Positions 16,455 to 25,246 of a DNA stretch of 43,845 nt are shown in pieces. Source of the stretch: Bacteroidales bacterium UBA4814 (GTDB lineage Bacteria; Bacteroidota; Bacteroidia; Bacteroidales; UBA7960); assembly GCA_002402465.1 (NCBI GenBank), contig DHFW01000017.1, positions 15,295 to 59,139 on the forward strand. Direction: 5' to 3'. How positions within the stretch are numbered: position 1 is the first letter of the stretch; each line of letters begins with the position of its first letter. The position numbers were made by a program, and so were the translations under genes. The notes beneath the pieces are model-generated. The model was not told the origin of the DNA and searched no databases. It worked only from the letters and a program-made list of their open reading frames with translations.

Positions 16455-17447
16455 ATGGCAATTTTAGCTTTTCAAAAACCGGATAAAGTGATCATGCTCG
16501 AATCTAACGAACGATTCGGCAAGTTCGAATTCCGTCCGCTGGAACCCGGGTATGGTATTACCATTGGCAATGCGCTCAGGAGGATTCTGCTCTCGTCGCT
16601 GGAAGGTTATGCCATTACCTCGGTTAAAATTGAAGGCGTTGATCATGAATTCTCTACCATTAAAGGTGTGGTGGAAGATGTGACCGAAATCGTTCTAAAC
16701 CTGAAACAGATCCGGTTTAAAAGGCAAGTGGAAGAAGTGGAAAGTGAAAAGTTTTCCATCAATTTTTCCGGTAAGGAAACTTTTACCGCCGGCGATCTCA
16801 ATACCTCACTGGCTAACTTCCAGGTGCTTAATCCTGATGTGGTTATCTGCAACATGGAGTCGAGTGTGAACCTCAGAATGGAATTCACTATCGAAAAGGG
16901 TAGGGGATATGTATCAGCCGAAGAAAACAAACAACTGAACCCGATTATAGGCACCATTGCCGTAGACTCGATTTTCACACCCATTAAAAATGTGACTTTT
17001 TTGGTGGAAGACTACCGCGTGGAGCAAAAAACCGACTACGAAAAACTGGTTCTGGAAATTCTTACCGACGGTTCCATCACCCCCAAGGATGCACTGAAGG
17101 AAGCTGCCAAGATACTGATTGTTCATTTCATGCTTTTCTCCGACGAGAAAATTACCCTCGACACCGAAGAGAAAGCTGCCAGCGAAGAGTTCGACGAGAC
17201 TTCACTTCACATGCGCCAGCTGCTAAAGACCAAACTTGTTGACATGGACCTCTCGGTTCGTGCTCTCAACTGCCTGAAAGCTGCCGATGTGGAAACTCTT
17301 GCCGACCTGGTGGCCCTCAACAAGCACGACCTGCTTAAGTTCCGCAACTTTGGCAAAAAATCGCTTACAGAGCTCGAGGAACTGATCAAGTCGAAGAACC
17401 TCACCTTTGGAATGAACCTTGCGAAATATAAATTAGATAAGGAATAA
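16455..17447 (+). CDS. rpoA: RNA polymerase alpha subunit
   Basis: Alpha dimerises to seed assembly of RNA polymerase and contacts promoter upstream DNA and activators. The 330-residue product has an N-terminal domain with FGKFEFRPLEPGYGITIGNALRRILLSS (shown here in family terms) around residues 21-50. The C-terminal domain (about 250-320) has the helix-hairpin-helix pattern VRALNCLKAADVETLADLV and FGKKSLTELEELI. It is in the standard place between rpsD and rplQ. Confidence 0.98.
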   Translation: MAILAFQKPDKVIMLESNERFGKFEFRPLEPGYGITIGNALRRILLSSLEGYAITSVKIEGVDHEFSTIKGVVEDVTEIVLNLKQIRFKRQVEEVESEKFSINFSGKETFTAGDLNTSLANFQVLNPDVVICNMESSVNLRMEFTIEKGRGYVSAEENKQLNPIIGTIAVDSIFTPIKNVTFLVEDYRVEQKTDYEKLVLEILTDGSITPKDALKEAAKILIVHFMLFSDEKITLDTEEKAASEEFDETSLHMRQLLKTKLVDMDLSVRALNCLKAADVETLADLVALNKHDLLKFRNFGKKSLTELEELIKSKNLTFGMNLAKYKLDKE

Positions 17448-17452
17448 CTGAA

Positions 17453-18070
17453 ATGAGACACAGAAAGAAAGTCAATCACCTGGGAAGGAAATCCGCACAC
17501 CGCAAGGCTATGCTTTCAAACATGGCTGCTTCCCTCATTCTCCATAAACGCATCAACACCACCGTTGCCAAAGCCAAAGCATTGAAAGTGTATGTTGAGC
17601 CGCTAATTACCAAATCGAAGGATGACTCCACTCATTCGCGCCGCGTGGTTTTCAGCTACCTGGAAAACAAACATGCAGTGAGCGAACTTTTTCGCGAAGT
17701 GGCCCAAAAAGTTGCCGACCGTCCGGGCGGATATACCCGGATTCTTAAAACTGGCTTCCGTATGGGCGATGGCGCAGAGATGTGCATGATTGAGCTGGTT
17801 GATTACAACCCCAACCTTCTTAAGAAAGCCGAAGGCGATCAAACCAAAAAGACCAGGCGTGCCGGCCGTCGCAAAAAGACTGAAGACGACGCTCCCGTAG
17901 CAAAAAAAGCTGCCCCTAAGGCTGATAAGGAAGAAAAACCTGCTGAAGAACCCAAGATCGAAGAGCCTAAAGCAGAAGAGGTACAAGTTCAGCCCGAGGC
18001 ACAGTCAACTGATGCTACTGAAGACCAAACCACACCGGAAGAAACCAAAGACGCAGATACTGAAAAATAA
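17453..18070 (+). CDS. rplQ: 50S ribosomal protein L17 with a long charged tail
   Basis: bL17 is a large-subunit surface protein. Residues 1-120 form the family core (MRHRKKVNHLGRKSAHRKAM, later RILKTGFRMGDGAEMCMIELVDYN). Residues 121-205 are a low-complexity tail absent from E. coli L17: the first part is basic (KKTRRAGRRKK), the rest rich in Glu, Ala, Pro and Asp. The tail is in frame with no sign of a frameshift. It is probably disordered. The gene closes the cluster and is followed by a hairpin terminator. Confidence 0.95.
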   Translation: MRHRKKVNHLGRKSAHRKAMLSNMAASLILHKRINTTVAKAKALKVYVEPLITKSKDDSTHSRRVVFSYLENKHAVSELFREVAQKVADRPGGYTRILKTGFRMGDGAEMCMIELVDYNPNLLKKAEGDQTKKTRRAGRRKKTEDDAPVAKKAAPKADKEEKPAEEPKIEEPKAEEVQVQPEAQSTDATEDQTTPEETKDADTEK

Positions 18071-18099
18071 CTCAATGTTTGCTACCGGATAAATCACTT

Positions 18100-18143
18100 A
18101 AAGGATAAAGTTGGCTGCGTCACTTTATCCTTTTGCTTTTTTT
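18100..18143 (+). terminator. Terminator after the ribosomal protein cluster
   Basis: A perfect 12-base inverted repeat, AAAGGATAAAGT (18100-18111) with ACTTTATCCTTT (18122-18133), encloses a 10-base loop and is followed by a T-rich run (TTTTTTT from 18137). It lies 30 bases after the rplQ stop and separates the cluster from eno. Confidence 0.85.
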
Positions 18144-18203
18144 ACGGTCCGATTTTTTGTAATTTTATCCTTTCTATTGACCCTAAACTTTAATAAAAAT
18201 ATT

Positions 18204-19496
18204 ATGAGTGCAATTTTAAACATCCATGCAAGACAAATCCTCGACTCGAGGGGAAACCCCACTGTTGAAGTGGAAGTGATTACCGAAAATGGTGTAATGG
18301 GCCGCGCCATGGTTCCCTCAGGAGCCTCTACCGGCGTTCACGAAGCCGTTGAGCTCAGGGATGGCGACAAGGTGAACTATCTCGGTAAAGGCGTGCTGAA
18401 GGCCGTGGGCAACGTAAATAACACCCTGAACAACGAGCTCAAAGGCTTTTATGTAACCGACCAGGTACTGATCGACAAAACCATGCTTGAACTCGATGGC
18501 ACACCCAATAAAGGCAATCTGGGTGCAAACGCCATTCTGGGTGTTTCTCTTGCCGTGGCCCAGGCAGCAGCCATCGAAACCGGCCAGCCTCTTTTCCGTT
18601 ACGTGGGCGGGGTTAACGCCAACGTGCTTCCCATCCCAATGATGAACATTATCAACGGTGGTTCCCATGCCGATAATTCCATCGATTTCCAGGAATTTAT
18701 GATTATGCCCATTGGCGCCAGCTCATTTACCCATGCCATTAAAATGGGTGCCGAAGTGTTTCACAACCTGAAGGCGGTACTCAAGAAGCAGGGTTATTCA
18801 ACCAATGTAGGCGATGAAGGTGGTTTTGCACCTAACCTCAAATCGAACGAAGAAGCTGTAACGGTTATCCTTCAGGCCATTGAAAATGCTGGCTACCGCC
18901 CGGGTGAAGACATTTTTATTGCGCTCGACCCGGCCTCTAGCGAATACTTTTTGGCCGAAGAAAACGTGTATCACTTGCACAAATCAACCGGCGACAAGCT
19001 TACTCCTGCGCAGATGGTTGACTACTGGGCCGACTGGGTGAAAAAATACCCCATTGTTTCCATTGAAGATGGCATGGCCGAAGACGATTGGGATGGTTGG
19101 AAGATTATGACTGACAAGCTTGGAAAGCAAATACAGTTGGTGGGCGATGACCTCTTTGTTACCAATGTAGACCGCCTTGGGCAAGGAATTGCCAAAGGTG
19201 TGGCCAACTCCATACTGGTGAAAGTAAACCAGATCGGTTCGTTGACAGAAACCATTGAGGCTGTTAACCTGGCCTACCGCAATTCTTATACCGCCGTTAT
19301 GAGCCACCGCTCGGGCGAAACCGAAGATACCTTCATTGCCGACCTTGCCGTGGCCCTCAATACCGGGCAGATAAAAACCGGTTCGGCCTGCCGTTCTGAG
19401 CGCATTGCCAAGTACAACCAGCTGCTCCGTATCGAAGAAATGCTGGGCGAGACTGCCAGATATCTTGGAAAAGATTTCAAATTTCTGAAAAAATAA
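18204..19496 (+). CDS. eno: Enolase (phosphopyruvate hydratase)
   Basis: Enolase converts 2-phosphoglycerate to phosphoenolpyruvate in glycolysis. From the ATG at 18204 the product has 430 residues, the usual length, beginning MSAILNIHARQILDSRGNPT. It contains VGDEGGFAPNL, SIEDGMAEDDWDGW, VGDDLFVTN, KVNQIGSLTET and SHRSGETED, which carry the magnesium ligands and active-site residues. The open frame continues upstream to 18111, but that extension runs through the terminator hairpin and is not credible. Terminators flank the gene, so it is probably transcribed alone. Confidence 0.98.
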   Translation: MSAILNIHARQILDSRGNPTVEVEVITENGVMGRAMVPSGASTGVHEAVELRDGDKVNYLGKGVLKAVGNVNNTLNNELKGFYVTDQVLIDKTMLELDGTPNKGNLGANAILGVSLAVAQAAAIETGQPLFRYVGGVNANVLPIPMMNIINGGSHADNSIDFQEFMIMPIGASSFTHAIKMGAEVFHNLKAVLKKQGYSTNVGDEGGFAPNLKSNEEAVTVILQAIENAGYRPGEDIFIALDPASSEYFLAEENVYHLHKSTGDKLTPAQMVDYWADWVKKYPIVSIEDGMAEDDWDGWKIMTDKLGKQIQLVGDDLFVTNVDRLGQGIAKGVANSILVKVNQIGSLTETIEAVNLAYRNSYTAVMSHRSGETEDTFIADLAVALNTGQIKTGSACRSERIAKYNQLLRIEEMLGETARYLGKDFKFLKK

Positions 19497-19516
19497 ACCA
19501 TCCTGCTGCCGCAGGT

Positions 19517-19546
19517 AAAAAAGGGGCTTCGCAGGCCCCTTTTTTT
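19517..19546 (+). terminator. Terminator after eno
   Basis: AAAAAAGGGGC (19517-19527) pairs with GCCCCTTTTTT (19535-19545) around a 7-base loop and continues into a T-run. It starts 20 bases after the eno stop. The A-run and T-run would let it work in both directions. Confidence 0.9.
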
Positions 19547-19578
19547 CCTTTTCTGCTTCCCAATACTTTCTTATCTCA

Positions 19579-20859
19579 GTGAAAAAATTATTTCTTCCGG
19601 TTTTTTTTGTTTTTGTTTGTTGGAGTGCTGTCGCCCAGGATACCCTTACTGTAATGCATTACAATCTGCTGTATTATGGCATAAACACTTCTTTTTGCAC
19701 TTCGCAAAATAACAATGTGAACATTAAGGATCAGTATCTTAGCACTATTATCGATTATGTGCAGCCCGATATTTTTACGGTTAACGAACTGGGCCGCGGT
19801 GAGGCAAATGCTGACCGCATACTGAACGGAGTACTCAATGCAGGCGATGAAAGCAGGTATAGCCGGGCAGCCTATACCAACACCACCAATTCGACCATCG
19901 TAAACATGCTGTATTACGATCATAACAAATTTACCCTGTATTTTGAGGCCGTGGCAGCCAATATCTTGCGTGACATAAACCTTTACACTCTTTACTACAA
20001 CGATCAGGAGGGGCTTGAAGCAGGCGACACCATATTCATCACGGCCATCGTGGCACACTTCAAGGCCGGCAGCACTGCTTCCGACCAGCAAACTCGCACT
20101 GCCGAGGCCCAGGCGGCAATGGCTTACATCAATTCAAACAACATTAGGGGCAACCTGCTGTTTATGGGCGACTTTAATATGAATGCTTCTTTTGAACTGG
20201 CCTTTCAGCACATTACCTATCATCCGAATGAGCAAATACGATTTTATGATCCCGTGGATCAGCCCGGACAATGGTACAATAACCCAGCTATGGCCATGTA
20301 TCATACCCAGAGTACCCGCACCGGAAGCCATGCTTGCTTTGTAACAGGAGGGCTCGACGATCGATATGACTTGATTCTTGCTTCTCATGCCATTATGGAG
20401 GGTTATATGGGCCTGCACTATATTGAGGAGAGCTACCATGCACTCGGGCAGGATGGAAACCGCTACAACCAGTCGGTGATTGATCCGCCCAATAACAGCG
20501 CCCCTCAAATGGTTATTGAAGCGCTGTATGGCATGTCGGACCATTTACCGGTGGTTATGAAAATGCAAACTAGTCAGATTACTGTAAGCACGCCAGAATA
20601 TTTTGCGGCAAACGGCCGGTTTGTTTTTAACAATCCGGTGACTGACAGGCTTAACCTTCGTGTTTCGGGCGTTTCGCAGCCAATGATTATTTCTGTTTAT
20701 ACCCTTACGGGAGAAAAATTACTTTCCAGCCCGGCAAAACATTTCTTGCCCGGCGAGATATGGTCTGTGGACCTTACGGGGCTTAACCCGGGAATTTATA
20801 TTCTCAGGGCCGAAGGGCCAATGGTAAAACCTTTCTCAGCCAAGGTTATCAAGCATTAG
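19579..20859 (+). CDS. Secreted endonuclease/exonuclease/phosphatase-family protein with T9SS sorting domain
   Basis: The 426-residue product starts at a GTG (19579) with a clear Sec signal peptide (KKLFLPVFFVFVCWSAVAQ, residues 2-20). Residues 22-330 fit the endonuclease/exonuclease/phosphatase fold: HYN (27-29), the catalytic Glu in FTVNELG (E70), H160 in AHFKAG, GDFNMN with D198 and N200, and SDHLP (320-324). Residues 345-426 match the type A C-terminal sorting domain of the type IX secretion system (TGEKLL, LNPGIYILR, then a short basic end). It should be exported and released or surface-anchored. Substrate, whether DNA, RNA or a phosphoester, cannot be told. It stands alone between two terminator-like hairpins. 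Confidence 0.85.
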   Translation: MKKLFLPVFFVFVCWSAVAQDTLTVMHYNLLYYGINTSFCTSQNNNVNIKDQYLSTIIDYVQPDIFTVNELGRGEANADRILNGVLNAGDESRYSRAAYTNTTNSTIVNMLYYDHNKFTLYFEAVAANILRDINLYTLYYNDQEGLEAGDTIFITAIVAHFKAGSTASDQQTRTAEAQAAMAYINSNNIRGNLLFMGDFNMNASFELAFQHITYHPNEQIRFYDPVDQPGQWYNNPAMAMYHTQSTRTGSHACFVTGGLDDRYDLILASHAIMEGYMGLHYIEESYHALGQDGNRYNQSVIDPPNNSAPQMVIEALYGMSDHLPVVMKMQTSQITVSTPEYFAANGRFVFNNPVTDRLNLRVSGVSQPMIISVYTLTGEKLLSSPAKHFLPGEIWSVDLTGLNPGIYILRAEGPMVKPFSAKVIKH

Positions 20860-20896
20860 AAAGCTTTTCTCAATTTCCTTTTTTGTTTTATAGTGC

Positions 20897-20923
20897 AAAA
20901 AAATCTGCCGAACTGATTTTTTT
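20897..20923 (+). terminator. Possible weak terminator after the secreted nuclease gene
   Basis: AAAAAAATC (20897-20905) pairs with GATTTTTTT (20915-20923) around a 9-base loop. The stem is almost all A-T, so stability is doubtful, but the layout and position 38 bases after the stop fit a terminator. Confidence 0.4.
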
Positions 20924-20996
20924 GTAAATTGGCTGTGGGCGAATTGTTATCAATATTAAGTTTGTGTTAACAAACAACTGTTGGATTGGATTTATG

Positions 20997-21004
20997 TAAT
21001 TTTG
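20997..21004 (+). promoter_or_regulatory. Candidate promoter of the Na/Pi cotransporter gene
   Basis: TAATTTTG fits the TAnnTTTG -7 consensus and lies 28 bases before the ATG. A second match, TAAGTTTG, lies at 20957-20964. A clear -33 TTG at proper distance is missing. Between the two matches GTTTG-N6-CAAAC (20960-20975) forms a small inverted repeat that could be an operator. Confidence 0.45.
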
Positions 21005-21032
21005 ATACATCCAAAAGCTTAAATGCTAATTT

Positions 21033-22733
21033 ATGAACTATAGCTTTCTTCAGTTCCTCACCCTTTTCGGATCGCTCAGTTTGTTCCTTTTCGGAATGAA
21101 GACCATGAGTGAGGGCATTCAGAAACTTGCCGGCGACAAAATGCGCAACATCCTGTCGGCCATGACCTCCAACCGCTTTATGGGTGTGCTTACGGGTTTT
21201 CTTGTTACGACCCTGGTACAGTCTTCATCGGCCTCAACGGTTATGTTTGTGAGCTTTGTAAACGCTGGGCTTCTTAACCTGACGCAGGCCATAGGTGTAA
21301 TTATGGGGGCGAACATTGGCACCACCACCACCGCCTGGATTATTTCGCTGCTGGGCTTTAAGGTAAGTATTGCAACCTACTCTTTACCCCTGATTGCCAT
21401 AAGCTTTCCGTTATTAATGATGTCGCGCGAAAGGCTAAACTCCACGGGTGAAACCCTGCTAGGTTTTGCACTATTGTTTCTTGGCCTGGAATTTCTGAAG
21501 AATTCCGTGCCCGATTTTAACAGCAACCCCGAAATATTTGAAGCCCTGAGCCGTTTGACCGATTATGGATTTTATACTACCTTGATTTTTTTGGGTATTG
21601 GTACCTTGCTTACCATTGTGCTGCAATCATCGAGTGCCACCATGGCCCTTACCCTGGTTATGTGTGCCAACGGGTGGATTGGCTTTGAGCACGGGGCAGC
21701 CATTGTGCTGGGCGAAAACATTGGAACCACCATTACTGCCAACCTGGCTGCCCTGGTGGGTAATAACCAGGCAAAAAGAGCGGCTCTGGCTCATACCTTG
21801 TTTAATATTACCGGGGTCATATGGATGCTCATGGTTTTCAAACCCTTTGTCGGTCAGATTGATCATTATATGGTAAAGGCTGGCATGGCTTCGCCCTTCG
21901 CCAGCGCAGCAATGGTACCCATTGGGCTTTCCATTTTCCACACCGCTTTCAATATTATCAATACCCTTCTGCTGATAGGTTTTCTCAAGTATTTTGTATT
22001 TATAGTGGAGCATATTTTACCTCCTCGTGGCAAGCGCCTGGAGCGTCCGCAGCTCGAGTTTTTCAGCAGTGGTTTTCTGCAGGCAGCCGAGCTTACAGTA
22101 TTCCAGGCCAAGAAAGAAACCAAGCAATTTGCCGATTTGGCACACCGAATGTTTAATTTCATTCCGGCCATGATCATCGAAACCGACAAAAAAGAATTTG
22201 AAGAATTGCGCGAAAGGGTTAGCAAATACGAGGAAATTACCGATAGGGTGGAGGTAGAAATTACCACTTTCTTTGTCAAGGTATCGAAAAAACAGTTGAG
22301 CGGACATGCATCCGAAGAATTGCGCCGCATGCGCCTGGTTTGTGCCGAGATTGAGAAGATTGGCGATGTGTGCTATAAAATGTCCACCCTGTTGGCCAAG
22401 AAAAAGGAAGAGAAGGTTTATTTTACACCTGCCCAGCGCAGCGAGTTGTTCGAGATGTTTAAACTGACCAACGATGCCTTTGAGCAAGCCATTGAAAACC
22501 TCGAAAAAGGAGATCAGTTTGCCCGGCAAAACCTTCAACGCTCCATAGAGATGGAAGAGCGCATTAACGCTTTTCGCGATACTGTGAGTGCGGAAGTAAT
22601 TGAAGACATGGAAAAAGGTGTAGCCCACGTAAAAAGTGCCTTCTATTTTAACAAGCTTATTTCTTCCTGCGAAAAAATTGGGGACTCCCTGCTGAATATT
22701 TCTGAAGCTGTATCGGGTGTGAATATTGAATAG
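21033..22733 (+). CDS. Na+/phosphate cotransporter family protein with PhoU-like domain
   Basis: This inner-membrane protein of 566 residues probably imports phosphate with sodium, or exports it as some family members do. Residues 1-320 hold the two inverted Na/Pi repeats, each with a QSSSA motif (LVQSSSASTV, IVLQSSSATM) and a G(A/E)NIGTT motif (GANIGTTTTA, GENIGTTITA). Residues about 350-560 form a helical PhoU-like cytosolic domain, likely regulatory. The gene is unlinked to other phosphate genes here. A shared terminator separates it from the convergent nrfA. Confidence 0.92.
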   Translation: MNYSFLQFLTLFGSLSLFLFGMKTMSEGIQKLAGDKMRNILSAMTSNRFMGVLTGFLVTTLVQSSSASTVMFVSFVNAGLLNLTQAIGVIMGANIGTTTTAWIISLLGFKVSIATYSLPLIAISFPLLMMSRERLNSTGETLLGFALLFLGLEFLKNSVPDFNSNPEIFEALSRLTDYGFYTTLIFLGIGTLLTIVLQSSSATMALTLVMCANGWIGFEHGAAIVLGENIGTTITANLAALVGNNQAKRAALAHTLFNITGVIWMLMVFKPFVGQIDHYMVKAGMASPFASAAMVPIGLSIFHTAFNIINTLLLIGFLKYFVFIVEHILPPRGKRLERPQLEFFSSGFLQAAELTVFQAKKETKQFADLAHRMFNFIPAMIIETDKKEFEELRERVSKYEEITDRVEVEITTFFVKVSKKQLSGHASEELRRMRLVCAEIEKIGDVCYKMSTLLAKKKEEKVYFTPAQRSELFEMFKLTNDAFEQAIENLEKGDQFARQNLQRSIEMEERINAFRDTVSAEVIEDMEKGVAHVKSAFYFNKLISSCEKIGDSLLNISEAVSGVNIE

Positions 22734-22755
22734 GTATCTCAACCCTAAAAAATAA

Positions 22756-22785
22756 AAAACCGCTTTGTAAAGTCAAAGCGGTTTT
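22756..22785. terminator. Bidirectional terminator between Na/Pi gene and nrfA
   Basis: AAAACCGCTTTG (22756-22767) pairs perfectly with CAAAGCGGTTTT (22774-22785) around a 6-base loop. An A-rich stretch lies on one side and a T-rich stretch on the other, so the hairpin can end transcription from both convergent genes. Confidence 0.88.
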
Positions 22786-22803
22786 ATTTTTTTGGTCAAT
22801 ATA

Positions 22804-24246
22804 CTACAAAGCGCTGAGCCATTGCGGCAAAACAGTATCTTTCCACTCCTGTTTGTCGTGGCGAATTTTATCCATATCGAGGCCAATCACTTCCTGTGCT
22901 TTTGCTTTGGTTGAAATGTCGGGCAACTCCACAGGATACTGTTGGCCATATTTGTGGAAGATAGTGGCCAGTATAATGCGGGCCTCGTTCACTTTTTGAA
23001 TGGAGGTGCCAAGCACCCTGAGGGCCTCGGCGGGAGAGTGTATGCCCATGCCGTTGGCAGCAGCCACCCAGTCCCAGCGCCATTGGGCATGACGAATCAA
23101 CTGCAGCACCTCTTTCATCTCATCCTCGTTAGCTCCGGCATCCCAGGCAAATTTAGCTTCCAAATGCACGGTTGCCAGGTTCTTTTCGCAGATGCGGCGC
23201 AATTCAGAAACCCTTGCCTGATGGTCGTACACATTTTTAATCAGGTCGGCTTCGCTTTCGCGATGGCACACCTGGCACGAACCAGCCACGTTGGCCAGGG
23301 GGCTGCGCAGGTGGTGGTCGGTAAACTTAATGCCGCCTTCGCGTTTGTAAGGCATGTGGCAGTCGGCACACGAAACGCCGCGCTGGGCATGAATGCCGGT
23401 TTTATAAAGCTCGTAGTCGGGGTGTTGTGTTTTAATCATGGGAGCTTTGCTAAGTGCGTGCACCCAGTCTGTGTGGCCAACATTGTCGAGGTATTTTTCC
23501 ATGTCCTCAGCGGCAAAACCTTCATCCCAGGGGAAGGTAAGGTAATTACCGGGCTGGGCGAAGTAGTACTCCACATGGCATTGGGCGCAAACCAGCGAAC
23601 GCATCTCCTGGCGGGTGGCCTTGGTAATATCGATGCCCTGGCGCTGGAAAGCCTCAACCAGGGCGGGACGTGAAATGCGCAGGTTCATGGTGCTGGGGTC
23701 GTGGCAGTCCAGGCAGCCAATATGATTTTGGATGTTTGGCCCCATCTCGCCCCAGGTGCCGGCATAAAATTCGGGCACGCCAATTTCGTTCATCATTCGG
23801 GGCACATCGGGGCTCTTGCAGGTCCAGCACGTGGCTGGCTGGGGCACTCCTGTGCGCAGTGTATTATGCACATCGGTTATCGAGTAATAGTGTCCACGGC
23901 CCTGATTATAGTCGCGCGAGAAGGCATAACCCGCCCACATTACCACCAGCTCAGGATATTTGTCCAGGTAATCGATCATGCCCGAACCAAAATGCTTGCT
24001 CATAAAGCTGGTATCGGCTGTCATGGAGTACGACTCGTACTGCCGTGGGAAATTATCGCCCCAAACCGCGTTGTTGGCCTCCCAGTCTTCAATGGGGTTA
24101 ATCATTTGGAAATAGAGCTGGGCTTCGCTACGCCGCTCAAAAATGCTTGCAGCCAGCAGCCCGATAACAAACACAATGATTACCGTGGCAAAAAACAATA
24201 CCCAGTTCAGCCAGGGTTTCTTCTGCGAAATTTCTCTTATGCTCAT
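22804..24246 (-). CDS. nrfA: Cytochrome c552 nitrite reductase, ammonia-forming
   Basis: NrfA reduces nitrite to ammonium with six electrons in the periplasm. The 480-residue product has one N-terminal hydrophobic segment (about 14-34) serving as signal or anchor. It shows all five haem sites: the active-site CWTCK (140-144), then CXXCH at 178, 220, 293 and 324. KTQHPDYE (272-279) matches the conserved calcium-site and active-site region. The gene lies 43 bases after nrfH, forming the nrfHA operon of dissimilatory nitrite ammonification. The organism probably uses nitrite as an electron acceptor or detoxifies it. Confidence 0.97.
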   Translation of the reverse strand: MSIREISQKKPWLNWVLFFATVIIVFVIGLLAASIFERRSEAQLYFQMINPIEDWEANNAVWGDNFPRQYESYSMTADTSFMSKHFGSGMIDYLDKYPELVVMWAGYAFSRDYNQGRGHYYSITDVHNTLRTGVPQPATCWTCKSPDVPRMMNEIGVPEFYAGTWGEMGPNIQNHIGCLDCHDPSTMNLRISRPALVEAFQRQGIDITKATRQEMRSLVCAQCHVEYYFAQPGNYLTFPWDEGFAAEDMEKYLDNVGHTDWVHALSKAPMIKTQHPDYELYKTGIHAQRGVSCADCHMPYKREGGIKFTDHHLRSPLANVAGSCQVCHRESEADLIKNVYDHQARVSELRRICEKNLATVHLEAKFAWDAGANEDEMKEVLQLIRHAQWRWDWVAAANGMGIHSPAEALRVLGTSIQKVNEARIILATIFHKYGQQYPVELPDISTKAKAQEVIGLDMDKIRHDKQEWKDTVLPQWLSAL

Positions 24247-24289
24247 AGTATGATTGTTTAAGTGGTTTGTGCTTTATTTCTAAAAGGCA

Positions 24290-24928
24290 TTATTCAATTT
24301 CAGATATTCCCGGGGCCTGCACCCTGGGTGAGCGATCAGGGCTTCCAACCAGCCACTCGAGCCACGAGGGGACCACGGTGGGCAGGCGTTCGACCAGGGC
24401 ATGGGGAGCAGCCGAAAGGCTTTTAACGGTGCCATGGGGCGTTTCGCGGTGGCACTCCCAGCAGAGTTTTCCTTCGCCGGCATCGGCCATTTTTCTGGTA
24501 ACTTTCACCAACTGAGTCATGTCAACCAAGTCGAGGTGGCAGCGAATGCAATTTTCCTGTACTACCCCGATGCCTGCACTTTTGATCTGGATTACCTGGG
24601 GCTCCCAGCGAAAGGTGAACCAGGTGCTGTGTCTGAGCCCGTCGCTGCCTTTGAAATAGTATTTTCTGACAAAGTTGTCCTGCGGAACATGGCAATCACT
24701 GCAGGTGGCCACCTCGCTGTGGCTGCTTTTCGACCAGGAGGCGTAATGCGGATACATTACGTGACAGTTGATGCATGTTTCCGGCTCGTCAGAAAGATAG
24801 GACGTGGCCTTGGAGATGTGGACTACCAATAGCAGAATCCCGGTAAAAATACCGCTGAGAATGATGACCGTCAATCGCCAGTTCTCGGGTGGCATCAGGA
24901 ACAGAAACAATTTCTTCAGTGCTTTCAT
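24290..24928 (-). CDS. nrfH: Cytochrome c nitrite reductase small subunit, tetrahaem quinol dehydrogenase
   Basis: NrfH takes electrons from menaquinol and passes them to NrfA. The 212-residue product has one N-terminal membrane helix (about 19-38) and four CXXCH haem sites at 52, 76, 127 and 156, the NapC/NirT pattern. The C-terminus runs about 50 residues past the last haem and is proline-rich; E. coli-type NrfB/C/D genes are absent, which fits the NrfHA type. It is the first gene of the operon and starts at ATG 24926-24928. Confidence 0.95.
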   Translation of the reverse strand: MKALKKLFLFLMPPENWRLTVIILSGIFTGILLLVVHISKATSYLSDEPETCINCHVMYPHYASWSKSSHSEVATCSDCHVPQDNFVRKYYFKGSDGLRHSTWFTFRWEPQVIQIKSAGIGVVQENCIRCHLDLVDMTQLVKVTRKMADAGEGKLCWECHRETPHGTVKSLSAAPHALVERLPTVVPSWLEWLVGSPDRSPRVQAPGISEIE

Positions 24929-24966
24929 CGTTTTGGGTTTACCGCAGGTTTAATAAAATTTGTACC

Positions 24967-24974
24967 TAAATATA
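24967..24974 (-). promoter_or_regulatory. Candidate nrfHA promoter
   Basis: On the minus strand TATATTTA matches 7 of 8 bases of TAnnTTTG, about 38 bases before the nrfH start, with a TTTC 17 bases further upstream as a possible -33 element. I see no convincing FNR/CRP-type TTGAT-N4-ATCAA box. The remaining divergent region (24975-25193) is A/T-rich with nothing further recognised. Confidence 0.4.
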
Positions 24975-25193
24975 CATATTTAAGATATTACGAAACACAT
25001 GTAAATGACATTTGTAGATTATTTTTGTTTAGACTAATTAAAAATAATACCGAATCTAACTGATTGCCAGACATGTCGCCGGCTGATGGGGCTGATTTTT
25101 TTTTGATAAAAATTATTTGTTTGAGAAGTTATTTTTGTGTTTTTAAATTGTCTGAATGGCGGCATAAAAATGCTTTTTGTCCGTTTTATTCTT

Positions 25194-25201
25194 TAATTTT
25201 G
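25194..25201 (+). promoter_or_regulatory. Candidate promoter of the TPR histidine kinase
   Basis: TAATTTTG fits the -7 consensus and lies 45 bases before the ATG. A TTTG at 25176-25179 is 14 bases upstream, closer than the preferred spacing for a -33 element, so the call rests on the -7 match. Confidence 0.4.
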
Positions 25202-25246
25202 TTTTTCAGGGATTTGAAAATCTCTTCTTCCGGAAAAAGATAAGTT

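Noticed and set aside
18111..18203. N-terminal extension of enolase by 31 residues
   Set aside because: The extension begins within the rplQ terminator hairpin and is not part of the enolase family; ATG 18204 gives the standard start.
22942..23673. 243-residue frame opposite nrfA
   Set aside because: Shadow of nrfA; the haem motifs prove the minus strand is coding and the plus-strand product has no domain.
24929..25246. FNR/CRP-type operator before nrfH
   Set aside because: A TTGAT half-site-like TTTGATAAAA occurs, but no ATCAA partner lies at the proper distance.
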